Shown: positions 28,973-36,774 of the stretch, piece by piece | Numbering within the stretch: the first letter of the stretch is position 1 | Layout: each line of letters begins with the position of its first letter | Assembly (NCBI GenBank): GCA_030066295.1 | Contig: JASJBX010000054.1 | Location: 1-44,544, forward strand | Direction: 5' to 3' | Origin: Crocosphaera sp. | GTDB taxonomy: Bacteria; Cyanobacteriota; Cyanobacteriia; Cyanobacteriales; Microcystaceae | Length of the DNA: 44,544 bases | The notes under the pieces: generated by a model | Told to the model about the DNA's origin: nothing | What the model saw: the letters and a program-made list of their open reading frames with translations, nothing else | Databases searched by the model: none | Made by a program: the position numbers and the translations under genes

Positions 28973-29392
28973 TTAAGGAGTCCCCCGTTGACGACGAATC
29001 GCGCTGAGACGAGTGGCGATCGCCTCTAATTGTTCTAAACTTGTTGTGTCTAAACTATCAGCAAACGAGGCTACCATATCAGGGTTACTAATGGCAAGAA
29101 ATTGTTGTAATTGTTCATAAGCTCGAATGGCTGTAGCCTGTTCACGAGAGATTAAAGGTTCCCAGACAAAAGCTTTATTTTGTTTACAACATTTGAGCCA
29201 ACCTTTTTGACTCAAACGGTTTAACACCGTTGTCACAGAAGCATAGGCCAGTTCGCGATCGGGGTCAGCCAAAATGCGATCGTGGATTTGTTTAACTGTC
29301 GCTTGGCCTAAATCCCAAACAATTTCCAAAATTTCCGTTTCTAGGCTTCCTAAAGACAATTTTTGGGGACGATACTCGGGTAAAGGAGACAT
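28973..29392 (-). CDS. BlaI/MecI-family transcriptional repressor
   Basis: 139 residues with an N-terminal winged helix (LETEILEIVWDLGQATVKQI then SVTTVLNRLSQKGWL, the recognition helix) and a helical dimer tail. The M56 protease gene follows by 2 bases, the classic repressor-protease pairing in which the protease inactivates the repressor. A dyad at 29421-29454 upstream is a candidate operator. Confidence 0.92.
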   Translation of the reverse strand: MSPLPEYRPQKLSLGSLETEILEIVWDLGQATVKQIHDRILADPDRELAYASVTTVLNRLSQKGWLKCCKQNKAFVWEPLISREQATAIRAYEQLQQFLAISNPDMVASFADSLDTTSLEQLEAIATRLSAIRRQRGTP

Positions 29393-29420
29393 AACTTAAT
29401 AATGAAAACAATTGAATGAA

Positions 29421-29454
29421 AATACCATCAACTAATCGCGTGGTTGGTGTTATT
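29421..29454 (-). promoter_or_regulatory. Candidate BlaI operator dyad
   Basis: AATACCATCAAC and GTTGGTGTTATT pair at 10 of 12 positions around a 10-base spacer, 29 bases upstream of the repressor ATG. Position and size suit autoregulation. No second copy was seen in the window. Confidence 0.4.
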
Positions 29455-29600
29455 TTACTCATCTAGACTGGGGATGAACGGTAACACTCGTGAAAATTTA
29501 AGACTTATCCTCTGATTGTAACCTGTTGTTGGTAGTCAACCAGTAAAAAAAATGTCAGACTGATGATAGTATTTCTATTCGTTTTCCAAAGATAAAGCCA

Positions 29601-29855
29601 ATGGTTGCACTTGCACAAGTTGAAGATATGATTAAAGCCCAACTCCCCGATGCTCAAGTTGTGGTTCGGGATCTCACCGGTGGGGGAGATCATCTTGAGG
29701 CGATCGTTGTCTCTGCTGAATTTGAAGGCAAAACCATGATTAAGCAGCATCAATTGGTATACGGCGCGGTTCAAGACGCGATGGACTCTGAAGCCATTCA
29801 CGCCCTAGCCTTAAAAACCTACACCCCCCAAGCTTGGGAAACAGCCCAGGGATAG
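29601..29855 (+). CDS. BolA-family protein
   Basis: An 84-residue protein of the BolA fold. The conserved parts are [18 protein letters not shown] and the [12 protein letters not shown] helix, with His available for iron-sulfur ligation. BolA proteins bind monothiol glutaredoxins and share a [2Fe-2S] cluster, acting in iron regulation. The grxD gene starts 405 bases downstream on the same strand, which supports that partnership even though the spacing is long. Confidence 0.92.
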   Translation: MVALAQVEDMIKAQLPDAQVVVRDLTGGGDHLEAIVVSAEFEGKTMIKQHQLVYGAVQDAMDSEAIHALALKTYTPQAWETAQG

Positions 29856-29994
29856 GGGGAGCAGGGGGCAGGAGGCTCCGAGGCAGGAGTTCAGCGTTAA
29901 TATCTATCTCCCCGTCACCGCGCCCTTTCGGGCAAAGTAAAAAGGCTTTCATGCAAAAGGCAAAAATAAAATTTAGCTCGACTCGCGCGTTCCC

Positions 29995-30168
29995 ATGGCG
30001 AGGAAACATCGCCGGGGTCGCCCTTCAGTTGGGTTTGAAGCCTCTTCATCAATGAAGAAAAAACAAGAAAAGAATCGTTTTCTGAATCCTCTTACTTCAG
30101 GAAAAGGTAATGCTTTTGTTCGCAAGAGTCGGAACTTCGTTAAGGAACTTTTGACTTCTAACTTTTGA
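29995..30168 (+). CDS. Possible very basic 57-residue protein
   Basis: ATG at 29995 opens 57 codons, beginning MARKHRRGRPSVGFEASSSM, then a Lys/Arg-rich middle, ending FVKELLTSNF. About a third of residues are Lys or Arg. There is no ribosome site, and the last codons fall in a filler-repeat sequence. It may be an accidental frame or a decayed mobile-element fragment. Listed because the frame is long for a noncoding stretch. Confidence 0.25.
   Translation: MARKHRRGRPSVGFEASSSMKKKQEKNRFLNPLTSGKGNAFVRKSRNFVKELLTSNF
29997..30013 (+). ncRNA. Hairpin with GGAAACA loop (Yfr2-like motif, tentative)
   Basis: GGCGA and TCGCC form a perfect 5-bp stem exposing exactly GGAAACA as a 7-base loop. That loop is the hallmark motif of the cyanobacterial Yfr2 small-RNA family. 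No plus-strand Rho-independent terminator with a T-run follows nearby, so the match may be coincidence. Confidence 0.25.
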
Positions 30169-30260
30169 CTGGTGAACCCCCTTCCCCACACTCCCCCATC
30201 TCGATTTTCCCTTTTCTGTTGCGCCTATTATGATTAAGTAAATTCTTCACGGAGTAAAAT

Positions 30261-30584
30261 ATGACCCCAGAACTGAAAGACAGACTTGACCAACTTGTGA
30301 ACAATCACAAAATCCTAGTCTTTATGAAAGGTGCGAAATTAATGCCCCAATGTGGCTTTTCTAACAATGTGGTGCAAATTTTTAACACCCTTGGCGTTCC
30401 TTTTGAAACCGTTGATGTTTTAGCTGATCCTGATATTCGTCAAGGAATTAAAGAGTATTCTAACTGGCCAACCATTCCTCAAGTCTATATTAACGGGGAA
30501 TTTGTCGGTGGCTCGGATATTATGATCGAAATGTATCAAAATGGCGAACTACAACAAATGGTAGAAGTGGCTCTGGCTTCTTGA
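30261..30584 (+). CDS. grxD: Monothiol glutaredoxin, Grx4 type
   Basis: 107 residues with the CGFS active site ([14 protein letters not shown], around residue 31). The Lys before it (FMKGAKL), WPTIPQVY and GGSDIM residues bind glutathione. Such proteins hold or transfer a [2Fe-2S] cluster with BolA rather than act as thiol reductases. A ribosome site (GGAG) sits about 8 bases before the ATG. Confidence 0.96.
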   Translation: MTPELKDRLDQLVNNHKILVFMKGAKLMPQCGFSNNVVQIFNTLGVPFETVDVLADPDIRQGIKEYSNWPTIPQVYINGEFVGGSDIMIEMYQNGELQQMVEVALAS

Positions 30585-30641
30585 GACTCCCTGGGTTAAA
30601 ACCGCAGGGATTCTAGAGGTTATTGTCGGTCAAACACAATA

Positions 30642-30659
30642 AGCCCGCTTATGCGGGCT
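30642..30659. terminator. GC-rich hairpin between convergent genes
   Basis: AGCCCGC - TTAT - GCGGGCT forms a 7-bp stem between grxD and the small minus-strand gene. No clear T-run on either side; probably a bidirectional or weak terminator. Confidence 0.55.
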
Positions 30660-30683
30660 ACATAGTCATTTCATAACTCGTAA

Positions 30684-30944
30684 TTAAGAACGATAATAAT
30701 CAGTTTCAGGTTCTAAAGCTGGTAACTCAAAATTGGAAGGATCTCGGAAAAAACGCCAGGCATCCTCTTCCAAACGATGGATTAAATAGGGTTCTAAAGC
30801 GTTAACCTGTCGTAAACAAGCAATGTAGCCATCCATGTACGACTGAATTTCATCAAAGCGACGGCCTCGGTTCCACAATTCTACCATGCCGTCCGTGAGA
30901 TTCTGGTAATAACGGATTGCCAAAGGATGTTGCAGCATAATCAA
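30684..30944 (-). CDS. Small cyanobacterial protein of unknown function (DUF6761-like)
   Basis: An 86-residue soluble helical protein (LQHPLAIRYYQNLTDGMVEL; RFDEIQSYMDGYIACLRQVN; DPSNFELPALEPETDYY). The pattern recalls a small protein found across cyanobacteria; I am not certain of the DUF number. It may begin at the second ATG, at 30938 (MLQHPLAIRYY), giving 84 residues. Function unknown. Convergent with grxD. Confidence 0.7.
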   Translation of the reverse strand: MIMLQHPLAIRYYQNLTDGMVELWNRGRRFDEIQSYMDGYIACLRQVNALEPYLIHRLEEDAWRFFRDPSNFELPALEPETDYYRS

Positions 30945-31259
30945 TGAAGGGGAATTTAAGATCCAAGAAAGGTTGGTTAAAAATAAATGCCTTGATTTTA
31001 ATGAATCACTAACAGAAAAACAAGTTAAAATATTAAATAGATCAAAAATCTAAGAAAATTCACCTGTCGGGTAACTTACATTCTATCTCTGTCCCATTGA
31101 TTTGGAAACCCTATAGGCCGGTCCGTGACGTAAGAGTTAGTGCTGTAAAATTTAATATTTTCTTAGGAAATAGGCAAAAACACCGTAGCCGATGTTACAA
31201 ATTCTTGACAATACGTTTGCTACGCTAAGGACTGTCAAACTAGAAGGACAAAAACTAAG
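30945..31259. other. Divergent intergenic region
   Basis: 315 bases without a gene. TTGACA (31205-31210) and TGTCAA (31233-31238) form a 6-bp inverted repeat 22 bases before the response-regulator start, possibly a -35 box or operator. No clear -10 follows. Confidence 0.35.
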
Positions 31260-32009
31260 GTGAGTCTCATTTATACCGCTATTGTTGAGGGGAATCCTCA
31301 TCTACGCTCATTATTAGGTTGGCATCTGCAACAAGCAGGTTACACGGCGCAACAGTGTGCTAATCTGCAACAAGCCCGCAGTGTCTTTAACCGTCGTCAG
31401 CCCACCTTAGTCATCCTTGATGCTGATCTCTCTGACGGAGATCCTCTAGAATTGTGCCGGTGGCTTCACCAACAACGGCAGTCCATGATTCTGATTTTAT
31501 CGGCCCGCGACACAGAAAAGGATATTGTTAAAGGGCTAAATGCAGGGGCGGATGATTATTTAACCAAACCCTTTGGAATGCAAGAATTTATGGCTAGGAT
31601 TGAAGCGTTAATCAGAAGAGTAAGGGTTGCTTCGGCTCCTTTATTCCTTGATTACGGCGACTTAAAAATCGACTTGGTACAACGTCGGGTTCTGTTTCAA
31701 GGAAATTTTGTGGATTTAACCCCTCAAGAATTTAGCTTATTATATGTCTTAGCCCAAGCCGAAGGAAACCCCCTCAGTCGTTCAGAATTGCTCCAAAGAG
31801 CTTGGCCCGAAGCTATTGACAATCCTCGGACCATTGACACCCATGTCCTGTCTTTACGCAAGAAAATTGAAACCGATCCTCGTCAACCGAGTTTAATTCA
31901 AACGGTTCGCAATGTGGGTTATCGCTTCAACCCCGAAGTCATACAAGAACCCTCTGCTTCTCCTACCACTTCCAGTGACGTTCCATACACTCAGATTCGT
32001 AGAGTCTAG
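31260..32009 (+). CDS. OmpR-type response regulator with unusual receiver
   Basis: 249 residues: a receiver domain (1-120) and a winged-helix DNA-binding domain (about 130-230, with DLTPQEFSLLYVLAQAEGNP and RTIDTHVLSLRKKIE). The phospho-acceptor Asp ~54 (LVILDADLSDGD), Ser ~81 and Lys ~103 (LTKPFG) are present. The acidic pair near residue 10 is reduced to a single Glu (AIVEGNPHL), so magnesium binding is doubtful. NblR, which regulates phycobilisome breakdown, is one cyanobacterial regulator with a phosphorylation-independent receiver, but I cannot assign this gene to it firmly. The start is GTG 31260 with AGAAGGA upstream. No sensor kinase is adjacent. Confidence 0.85.
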   Translation: MSLIYTAIVEGNPHLRSLLGWHLQQAGYTAQQCANLQQARSVFNRRQPTLVILDADLSDGDPLELCRWLHQQRQSMILILSARDTEKDIVKGLNAGADDYLTKPFGMQEFMARIEALIRRVRVASAPLFLDYGDLKIDLVQRRVLFQGNFVDLTPQEFSLLYVLAQAEGNPLSRSELLQRAWPEAIDNPRTIDTHVLSLRKKIETDPRQPSLIQTVRNVGYRFNPEVIQEPSASPTTSSDVPYTQIRRV

Positions 32010-32120
32010 GCTTCGAGCGGAAATTATCCTTCTTGAACTTCCTTCATAGCACTCCTTCTTTACCACTACGGCATTTTATAGTAAGGAAAACGCCCAGCCC
32101 CACTTTGTTAACCGTTCTAA

Positions 32121-33449
32121 TTATTGCGCTAACCACATTTGGGCTGTTCTCGGGTTAATGGATAGGTTAAAGCGATCGCCCTCAAGGGTCATGTGGTTGT
32201 GATTGATTACATCTTCATAAACAGTGGACTGTTGTAAGCCATGGGTGCTAAACTCCACCGAAGCATGATCACCCCCCTTATTAATGGCCACAATACCACA
32301 ATCTCCCCGTCTGAAGATTAATACCAAATCACTTTCATATAAGATGGTCATGGGTTTTCCCTGAACCTGATTGTGAAAGCGGATCATGCGCTTAATATCG
32401 TCTCGTTTAAAAGCATCACACCAGCGATCGTGATCTTCAGGATGTCTGTGGACTGACTCGTTATGATCTGAATAGATTAAAGGAAGACCTCCATCTTTGC
32501 CGACAATATAAGCATAAGCCAAATTTTCATCGGTGCGATCGAGTAATAAGTGACGAAAATCATCGTTATGAGGGAGATCATGATTGACCACAAAAGTCAC
32601 CGAGCGACTCCAAGGTAACCCATTATTCTCGTTTTCGGGACGGGCTAATTTTCTGAGGGACCCTCCCATCTCAAATGCTTTGCGGATGGTTTGAAACAAA
32701 CGGAAATCATAGGCAGATATCCAAGTTTCCTCCAGAAAGGGATCTAAAAAGATTCTCTCTTCGTGATCATTCGTAGTCAATACTTCCCCAAACAAATAAC
32801 GTCCTGCCAAGGAATCACTATCGGCAAAATTATCAATCATGCGCTTGCTAATATGTTTAATGGCATCAATACGGAAACCATCAAAGCCCATTTCTGCTAG
32901 GGCCGCTAACATGGTTCGTTGTTGCAACAACACCCAAGGAGAGTCCCTTAAATCGGGTAAATCACTGATATCTCCATAGATAACCCGGTGTCTGTCAGAC
33001 CATTCATGATCTTGAATATTTCCAGACCGATTAAAATCATGACCAGAAAATAAACCTTCATTCAAGTCGCCATACAATTTATTGGCTTCAAATAAGTCTC
33101 GATTATGTCTATAGTTAGCGAGTTCAGCTTCCCCTGGAAAGTTTAACCGATCATCCCTATGTTCATTGGCCATGTGATTGATGACAATATCAGCATAGAC
33201 TTTCAGTTTATGCTCACCGGTATGACATTGTTTGATCAATTCTTCTAGTTCCTTTTTCCCGCCGAGATGGGACAATAGCACTCGATAATCTTTCGGTTGA
33301 TAACGTTGCCACCATTCATGTGCGTTAACATTTGAGTAAAGAATAGGAGGAATTAATAGCGCACCATAACCTGCTTCCCGTATTTCTCCTAGTCGATCAA
33401 TAATCTCCTGATACTTCCAATTGAAAACATGAAGTACGACATCACTCAT
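32121..33449 (-). CDS. GH13 alpha-amylase-family enzyme
   Basis: A 442-residue glycoside hydrolase acting on alpha-1,4-glucans such as glycogen. The TIM-barrel motifs are present: ADIVINHMAN (region I), FDGFRIDAIKH with the nucleophile Asp (region II), YLFGEVL with the acid Glu (region III), and FVVNHDLPHND with the transition-state Asp (region IV). No signal peptide, so it is likely cytosolic. A short beta C-domain ends the protein. It is divergently placed from the response regulator's end. Confidence 0.92.
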   Translation of the reverse strand: MSDVVLHVFNWKYQEIIDRLGEIREAGYGALLIPPILYSNVNAHEWWQRYQPKDYRVLLSHLGGKKELEELIKQCHTGEHKLKVYADIVINHMANEHRDDRLNFPGEAELANYRHNRDLFEANKLYGDLNEGLFSGHDFNRSGNIQDHEWSDRHRVIYGDISDLPDLRDSPWVLLQQRTMLAALAEMGFDGFRIDAIKHISKRMIDNFADSDSLAGRYLFGEVLTTNDHEERIFLDPFLEETWISAYDFRLFQTIRKAFEMGGSLRKLARPENENNGLPWSRSVTFVVNHDLPHNDDFRHLLLDRTDENLAYAYIVGKDGGLPLIYSDHNESVHRHPEDHDRWCDAFKRDDIKRMIRFHNQVQGKPMTILYESDLVLIFRRGDCGIVAINKGGDHASVEFSTHGLQQSTVYEDVINHNHMTLEGDRFNLSINPRTAQMWLAQ

Positions 33450-33518
33450 AACAATTTTTCCTTGTAGCGGGGTCTTGCGTTAACTCGCAATAAAACCATT
33501 TTAACTGACAATGACCCC

Positions 33519-34418
33519 CTATTTCTGCCATTCTCTGAAATCAAATAACTGAGCAATCGCTTTTTGAGGATCAGGCTGTTTAACCAAAGATTCCCCAATT
33601 AAAACAGCATTAGCTCCCGCATTTTTAACGGTTTGCAAATGATCAGGTGTATGTATACCCGATTCACTAACGATATAAATTCCTCGCTCTTTGATCTGAT
33701 CGTAACGGGCGGTTAATAAGTCTTTTGTGGTGGTTAAACTCACTTCAAACGTTTCTAGGTTACGGTTATTAATTCCTACCAAAGAAACCCCTTCAATCCC
33801 TAAAACCCGATCCATTTCTGCTAAGGAATGAACCTCGACTAAAGGAGTCATCCCTAAAGAACGAATAATTTTGATGAAATACTGCAAATCTGAATCCTTG
33901 AGAATCGCAGCAATCAATAAGACTGCATCGGCCCCTTTAACCCTGGCTAAGTAGATTTGATAGGGATAAATAATAAATTCTTTACACAATAAGGGAATAT
34001 CCACTGCTTGACGGACTAAAGCTAGGTTATCAAAACTCCCTTGGAAAAATTTACTGTCCGTCAGTACCGATAAACAACTAGCTCCCCCTTTCACATAAGC
34101 TTGGGCAATGGCCACGGGATCAAAATCTTCTCGAATGACTCCCTTAGAGGGGGACGCTTTTTTCACTTCTGCAATCAAAGCTGGTTGGGTGTTACCCTGG
34201 ACGATGGCTTCTAAAAAATCTTTGGCCGGGGGCGCATTGCGTTCCTGTTTTCGCAAATCTAACAAGGAAAGACGTTCCCGCATTCGTTCCACTTCTTTTT
34301 CTTTGTGCCACACAATTTCCTCGAGGATATGGTTGGCCTCTCCATTGGGGTCCGGGACTTGATAACGTAAGATATCCACGTCTACTGCTGGGTTGGGGGG
34401 CCGTCTTCTGATTTCCAT
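33519..34418 (-). CDS. trpC: Indole-3-glycerol phosphate synthase
   Basis: Forms indole-3-glycerol phosphate from CdRP in tryptophan biosynthesis. The 299-residue length with the N-terminal [20 protein letters not shown] extension is typical of cyanobacteria. [15 protein letters not shown] (catalytic Lys), [25 protein letters not shown] and the C-terminal [11 protein letters not shown] phosphate loop are all intact. Stand-alone; no other trp genes are nearby. Confidence 0.97.
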   Translation of the reverse strand: MEIRRRPPNPAVDVDILRYQVPDPNGEANHILEEIVWHKEKEVERMRERLSLLDLRKQERNAPPAKDFLEAIVQGNTQPALIAEVKKASPSKGVIREDFDPVAIAQAYVKGGASCLSVLTDSKFFQGSFDNLALVRQAVDIPLLCKEFIIYPYQIYLARVKGADAVLLIAAILKDSDLQYFIKIIRSLGMTPLVEVHSLAEMDRVLGIEGVSLVGINNRNLETFEVSLTTTKDLLTARYDQIKERGIYIVSESGIHTPDHLQTVKNAGANAVLIGESLVKQPDPQKAIAQLFDFREWQK

Positions 34419-34635
34419 GGGTTTTGTTAAGAAATTTTAAGAAACTACCTAAGATATTCTGCAATCTAAGATATTGTATCCATAATTCCCGTACCGTTAC
34501 CAGAGCGGTTACCGCATTTACCGTAAATCTGGTGAGGGAACTTACGGAGAGGTGTGGGTAAGATAAAAAAAAAGATTTTCTATATAATCCGATAGTATCC
34601 CTAACTGTAGATTAAAGATTAAATTAATCAATCCT

Positions 34636-34824
34636 ATGAATAGCATTAAGGAAAAAATCCAATCCATCTTGAATCAATTACCAGATGATTGTTCAATTGA
34701 AGATATCCAGTATCATTTGTATGTTCTCGAAAAAATCCGTCAAGGATTACAGGTCGCTGAACGCGAACCCATATTGCAACAAGAGGAAGTCGAGGGACTA
34801 CTAAGTAAATGGCTTATCGAGTGA
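34636..34824 (+). CDS. Antitoxin-like small protein of a type II toxin-antitoxin pair
   Basis: 62 residues, helical (MNSIKEKIQSILNQLPDDCS and IQYHLYVLEKIRQGLQVAER), with no obvious DNA-binding motif. Its last 16 bases overlap the toxin gene, as in many relBE/parDE-type pairs. Predicted to bind and neutralise the toxin. A TATAAT at 34583-34588 is a possible -10 box. Confidence 0.8.
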   Translation: MNSIKEKIQSILNQLPDDCSIEDIQYHLYVLEKIRQGLQVAEREPILQQEEVEGLLSKWLIE

Positions 34825-35102
34825 TTTGGTCTTCTAAAGCAGTAGAAGATGTTGATTCCATTGCGACCTATATCGCCCGTGATTCTCCTTCCTACGCTGC
34901 GGCAGTAGTACGCCAGATTTTGGATGCTACGAACCAGTTGGAGGATAATCCGTTAACAGGAGAGTTGATTGCTGAAGGGGACAATCTGACCTTTCGGGAT
35001 CAACCGGCTTATACTTACCGTGTGATCTATCAAGTGGATGGTGATACGGTGACAGTGGTGGCGGTAGTGCATACAAAACGGTTATTAGGTCTGAATGAAT
35101 AA
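34809..35102 (+). CDS. RelE/ParE-family toxin
   Basis: 97 residues with the RelE/ParE fold. VIWSSKAVEDVDSIATYIAR is the N-terminal helix pair, NPLTGELIAEGDNLTFRDQP the middle beta part, and YRVIYQVDGDTVTVVAVVHTKR the C-terminal sheet with basic residues that would contact RNA or gyrase. The target is unclear. Its stop TAA overlaps the ATG of the phycobilin lyase gene by one base (35102), so all three genes share a transcript. Confidence 0.88.
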   Translation: MAYRVIWSSKAVEDVDSIATYIARDSPSYAAAVVRQILDATNQLEDNPLTGELIAEGDNLTFRDQPAYTYRVIYQVDGDTVTVVAVVHTKRLLGLNE

Positions 35103-35788
35103 TGGAAGATCAAGACATTCACGGTTTAATTGAAGCAGTGCAAAAGGCCGATTCTGCGGTGGGGTTACTCACGGCGGTTCGGTCTTTGTCCTCCAGTGGG
35201 CATGAAAAGGCGATCCCAACGTTAATTGAGGCGTTGGGATACAATAATCCAGGGGCAGCCGTGGCCGCTGTGGAGGGTTTGATTAATCTGGGTGATGTTA
35301 GTGTCCCCTATCTCTTAGAACAGATTGATGGCTACAATTATGGGGCTAGGGCTTGGGCGACTCGTGCGTTGGCTGGTATTGGTCATCCTTCGGCCTTAGA
35401 CCATCTACAAGAGGCCGCCTTGAAAGATTTTTCCATGAGTGTACGCCGTTCTGCTGCGAAAGGACTGGGTTACATAGGATGGTTCAAGTTATCCAGTTCA
35501 GAGGCTTCTGAGGGACAAAAACAGGCGATTGAGACGTTATTTAAGGTACTAGATGACCCTGAATGGGTGGTGCGTTATGCTGCGGTGGTCGGACTGCAAA
35601 ATTTGGCGGTTTCTGTAGATGATGAAATTTTGGTTAATTCTATTGTTGAAAAGTTGGAAAAAAAGTTGAAAATTGAGCAAGAATTAGGGGTTTGTGCGCG
35701 GGTTCAGTTGGCTTTAAGAGAGTTCGGAGTTCGGAGTTCGGAGTTCAGGGTTTGGAGGAGTAGATTCTATTATAAGAAAATTCGATAG
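35102..35788 (+). CDS. cpcF: CpcF-like phycocyanobilin lyase subunit (HEAT-repeat protein)
   Basis: CpcE and CpcF together attach phycocyanobilin to the alpha subunit of phycocyanin. This 228-residue protein is a run of HEAT/armadillo repeats. IPTLIEALGYNNPGAAVAAV, VPYLLEQIDGYNYGARAWAT and FSMSVRRSAAKGLGYIGW match CpcF closely. A related HEAT lyase (PecF, NblB) is possible. No CpcE or phycobiliprotein gene is adjacent. The last ~23 codons are encoded by a GAGTTCG tandem repeat and what follows, so the natural end may have been altered. Confidence 0.75.
   Translation: MEDQDIHGLIEAVQKADSAVGLLTAVRSLSSSGHEKAIPTLIEALGYNNPGAAVAAVEGLINLGDVSVPYLLEQIDGYNYGARAWATRALAGIGHPSALDHLQEAALKDFSMSVRRSAAKGLGYIGWFKLSSSEASEGQKQAIETLFKVLDDPEWVVRYAAVVGLQNLAVSVDDEILVNSIVEKLEKKLKIEQELGVCARVQLALREFGVRSSEFRVWRSRFYYKKIR
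35720..35747 (+). repeat. Heptamer tandem repeat inside the cpcF-like gene end
   Basis: Four copies of GAGTTCG (the last ends in A). As the unit is 7 bases, each copy shifts the frame, so a change in copy number would rewrite or shorten the protein C-terminus. The repeat type is common as intergenic filler in cyanobacteria. Confidence 0.85.
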
Positions 35789-35932
35789 TTGTTCAATTAA
35801 TCAATAAGCTTAAGGTCGGCAATGTTAGTTAATAGACAAACCTTAGTCAGAAACTATTTTAAATATTGCCCACCCTACTACTTACTGTCTTCTATCACCT
35901 ACTTTTTTCCTGATAACCTGTAACAAAATCTA

Positions 35933-36112
35933 CTAATAATTAGTAGGTTTCGACATCGGAAATGGCTCGGTGATTCCGTCTGGATCATCAGAATACCTCT
36001 CAGTCCTATAATAAATATTACGAGATGATGGATTACCTGGTAAGTGTTCTTTACAATACTTGCTACCTTGAACACGAGGTTTTTTACACTTTTCTTCAAT
36101 ACATTCTGCCAT
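35933..36112 (-). CDS. Small Cys/His-containing protein (59 residues)
   Basis: ATG at 36112 opens MAECIEEKCKKPRVQGSKYC, continuing with KEHLPG and ending in a Tyr/Pro-rich tail. The Cys spacing C-x4-C-x10-C-x2-H could bind a single zinc, like small CxxxxC...CxxH knuckle proteins. Its stop lies inside an 8-bp palindrome (35930-35946). It is 41 bases downstream of the membrane-protein gene on the same strand and is probably co-transcribed. I know no named family; the role is unknown. Confidence 0.6.
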   Translation of the reverse strand: MAECIEEKCKKPRVQGSKYCKEHLPGNPSSRNIYYRTERYSDDPDGITEPFPMSKPTNY

Positions 36113-36153
36113 TGTTTATAAGTTTTAATTTATAACATCACATATTATTATAT

Positions 36154-36699
36154 CTATAAAAATATTGAGGAAATTGTTACAAAAGATACTATAATTAATC
36201 CAAATAATAACCATTGTTGACTACATTTTAGTTGCTGCGCTTTTAGTTCACACTTATCTCTATAACTTGTAATACTGGGTTTCCAAGTTTTAATTTGGTC
36301 TCTCATATTGATAGCATATTCTTTGAAAATTTCTTGTTCAGTTGTTAATTTTTCTTTTTCTATGAATTTTAATGTGTCATCTGCAAGCTTTAAATAACCA
36401 CTACCGATAGGAGAACTTTTAACTTCCTTCGTCAATAAAACAGAAATAGCACAAGTAACAGATAAAGCTAAGCAAAGAATACCACAAGCTAAAAATAAAT
36501 TTATTTGAGGTGGTAAAGTGTTGTTTACTTCTTTCACTAAACTACCTGATGCTGTGATAAAAATCCCAGATGCTACAATAGTTATCTGTGCTTTTGTATC
36601 TAAGTTTCGGTAACGTTCCAATAACTCTTTTTGTTCAGCTTCATATCTAGCTAATACTTCTTTTAATAACTCAATTTCTAACTTTTCTTTTTCCGACAT
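36154..36699 (-). CDS. Three-helix membrane protein, SLATT/PycTM-effector-like
   Basis: 181 residues: a charged coiled-coil N-terminus (to ~30), then RYRNLDTKAQITIVASGIFI as the start of a first membrane helix, a second (INLFLACGILCLALSVTCAI), a long soluble helical section and a C-terminal helix (QWLLFGLIIVSFVTISSIFL). An N-terminal TKAQ/SKA-type segment before two adjacent helices is the shape of SLATT and PycTM proteins, which act as pore-forming effectors in nucleotide-signalled defence. No cyclase is adjacent, so this is a structural likeness only. A good ribosome site (GAGGAG) precedes the ATG. Confidence 0.7.
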   Translation of the reverse strand: MSEKEKLEIELLKEVLARYEAEQKELLERYRNLDTKAQITIVASGIFITASGSLVKEVNNTLPPQINLFLACGILCLALSVTCAISVLLTKEVKSSPIGSGYLKLADDTLKFIEKEKLTTEQEIFKEYAINMRDQIKTWKPSITSYRDKCELKAQQLKCSQQWLLFGLIIVSFVTISSIFL

Positions 36700-36740
36700 T
36701 CTATCTTCTCCTCGATTTTATATCTCAATTATAATTTATT

Positions 36741-36749
36741 TGATATAAT
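36741..36749 (+). promoter_or_regulatory. Extended -10 element for the Uma2 gene
   Basis: TGATATAAT (TGn plus a perfect TATAAT) ends 25 bases before the ATG in the 75-base divergent region. A second TATAAT on the opposite strand (36729-36734) could serve the membrane-protein gene. Confidence 0.5.
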
Positions 36750-36774
36750 AGAACATATTAATATTTTTACAACT

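Larger units (their letters stand above)
29856..30260. other. 405-base gap between bolA and grxD with unusual composition
   Basis: The first ~40 bases are a G-rich run (GGGGGAGCAGGGGGCAGGAGG). Then come TTTCGGGCAAAG-like short repeats common in cyanobacterial intergenic DNA. 29995-30168 is a 57-codon open frame. The stretch ends with TTTGACTTCTAACTTTTGAC, another common filler repeat. The hairpin at 29997-30013 presents a GGAAACA loop. The region looks like repeat-derived sequence inserted between two genes that are normally close. Confidence 0.55.

Noticed and set aside
29740-30191. Several overlapping 70-90-codon frames on both strands around the bolA-grxD gap
   Set aside because: They run through filler repeats, overlap bolA antisense and lack ribosome sites. 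Only the 57-codon frame is kept, at low confidence.
35899-36099. 66-codon minus-strand frame starting MKKSVKNLVF
   Set aside because: It overlaps the 35933-36112 frame, whose Cys/His pattern and ATG spacing after the membrane-protein gene look more like a real protein.
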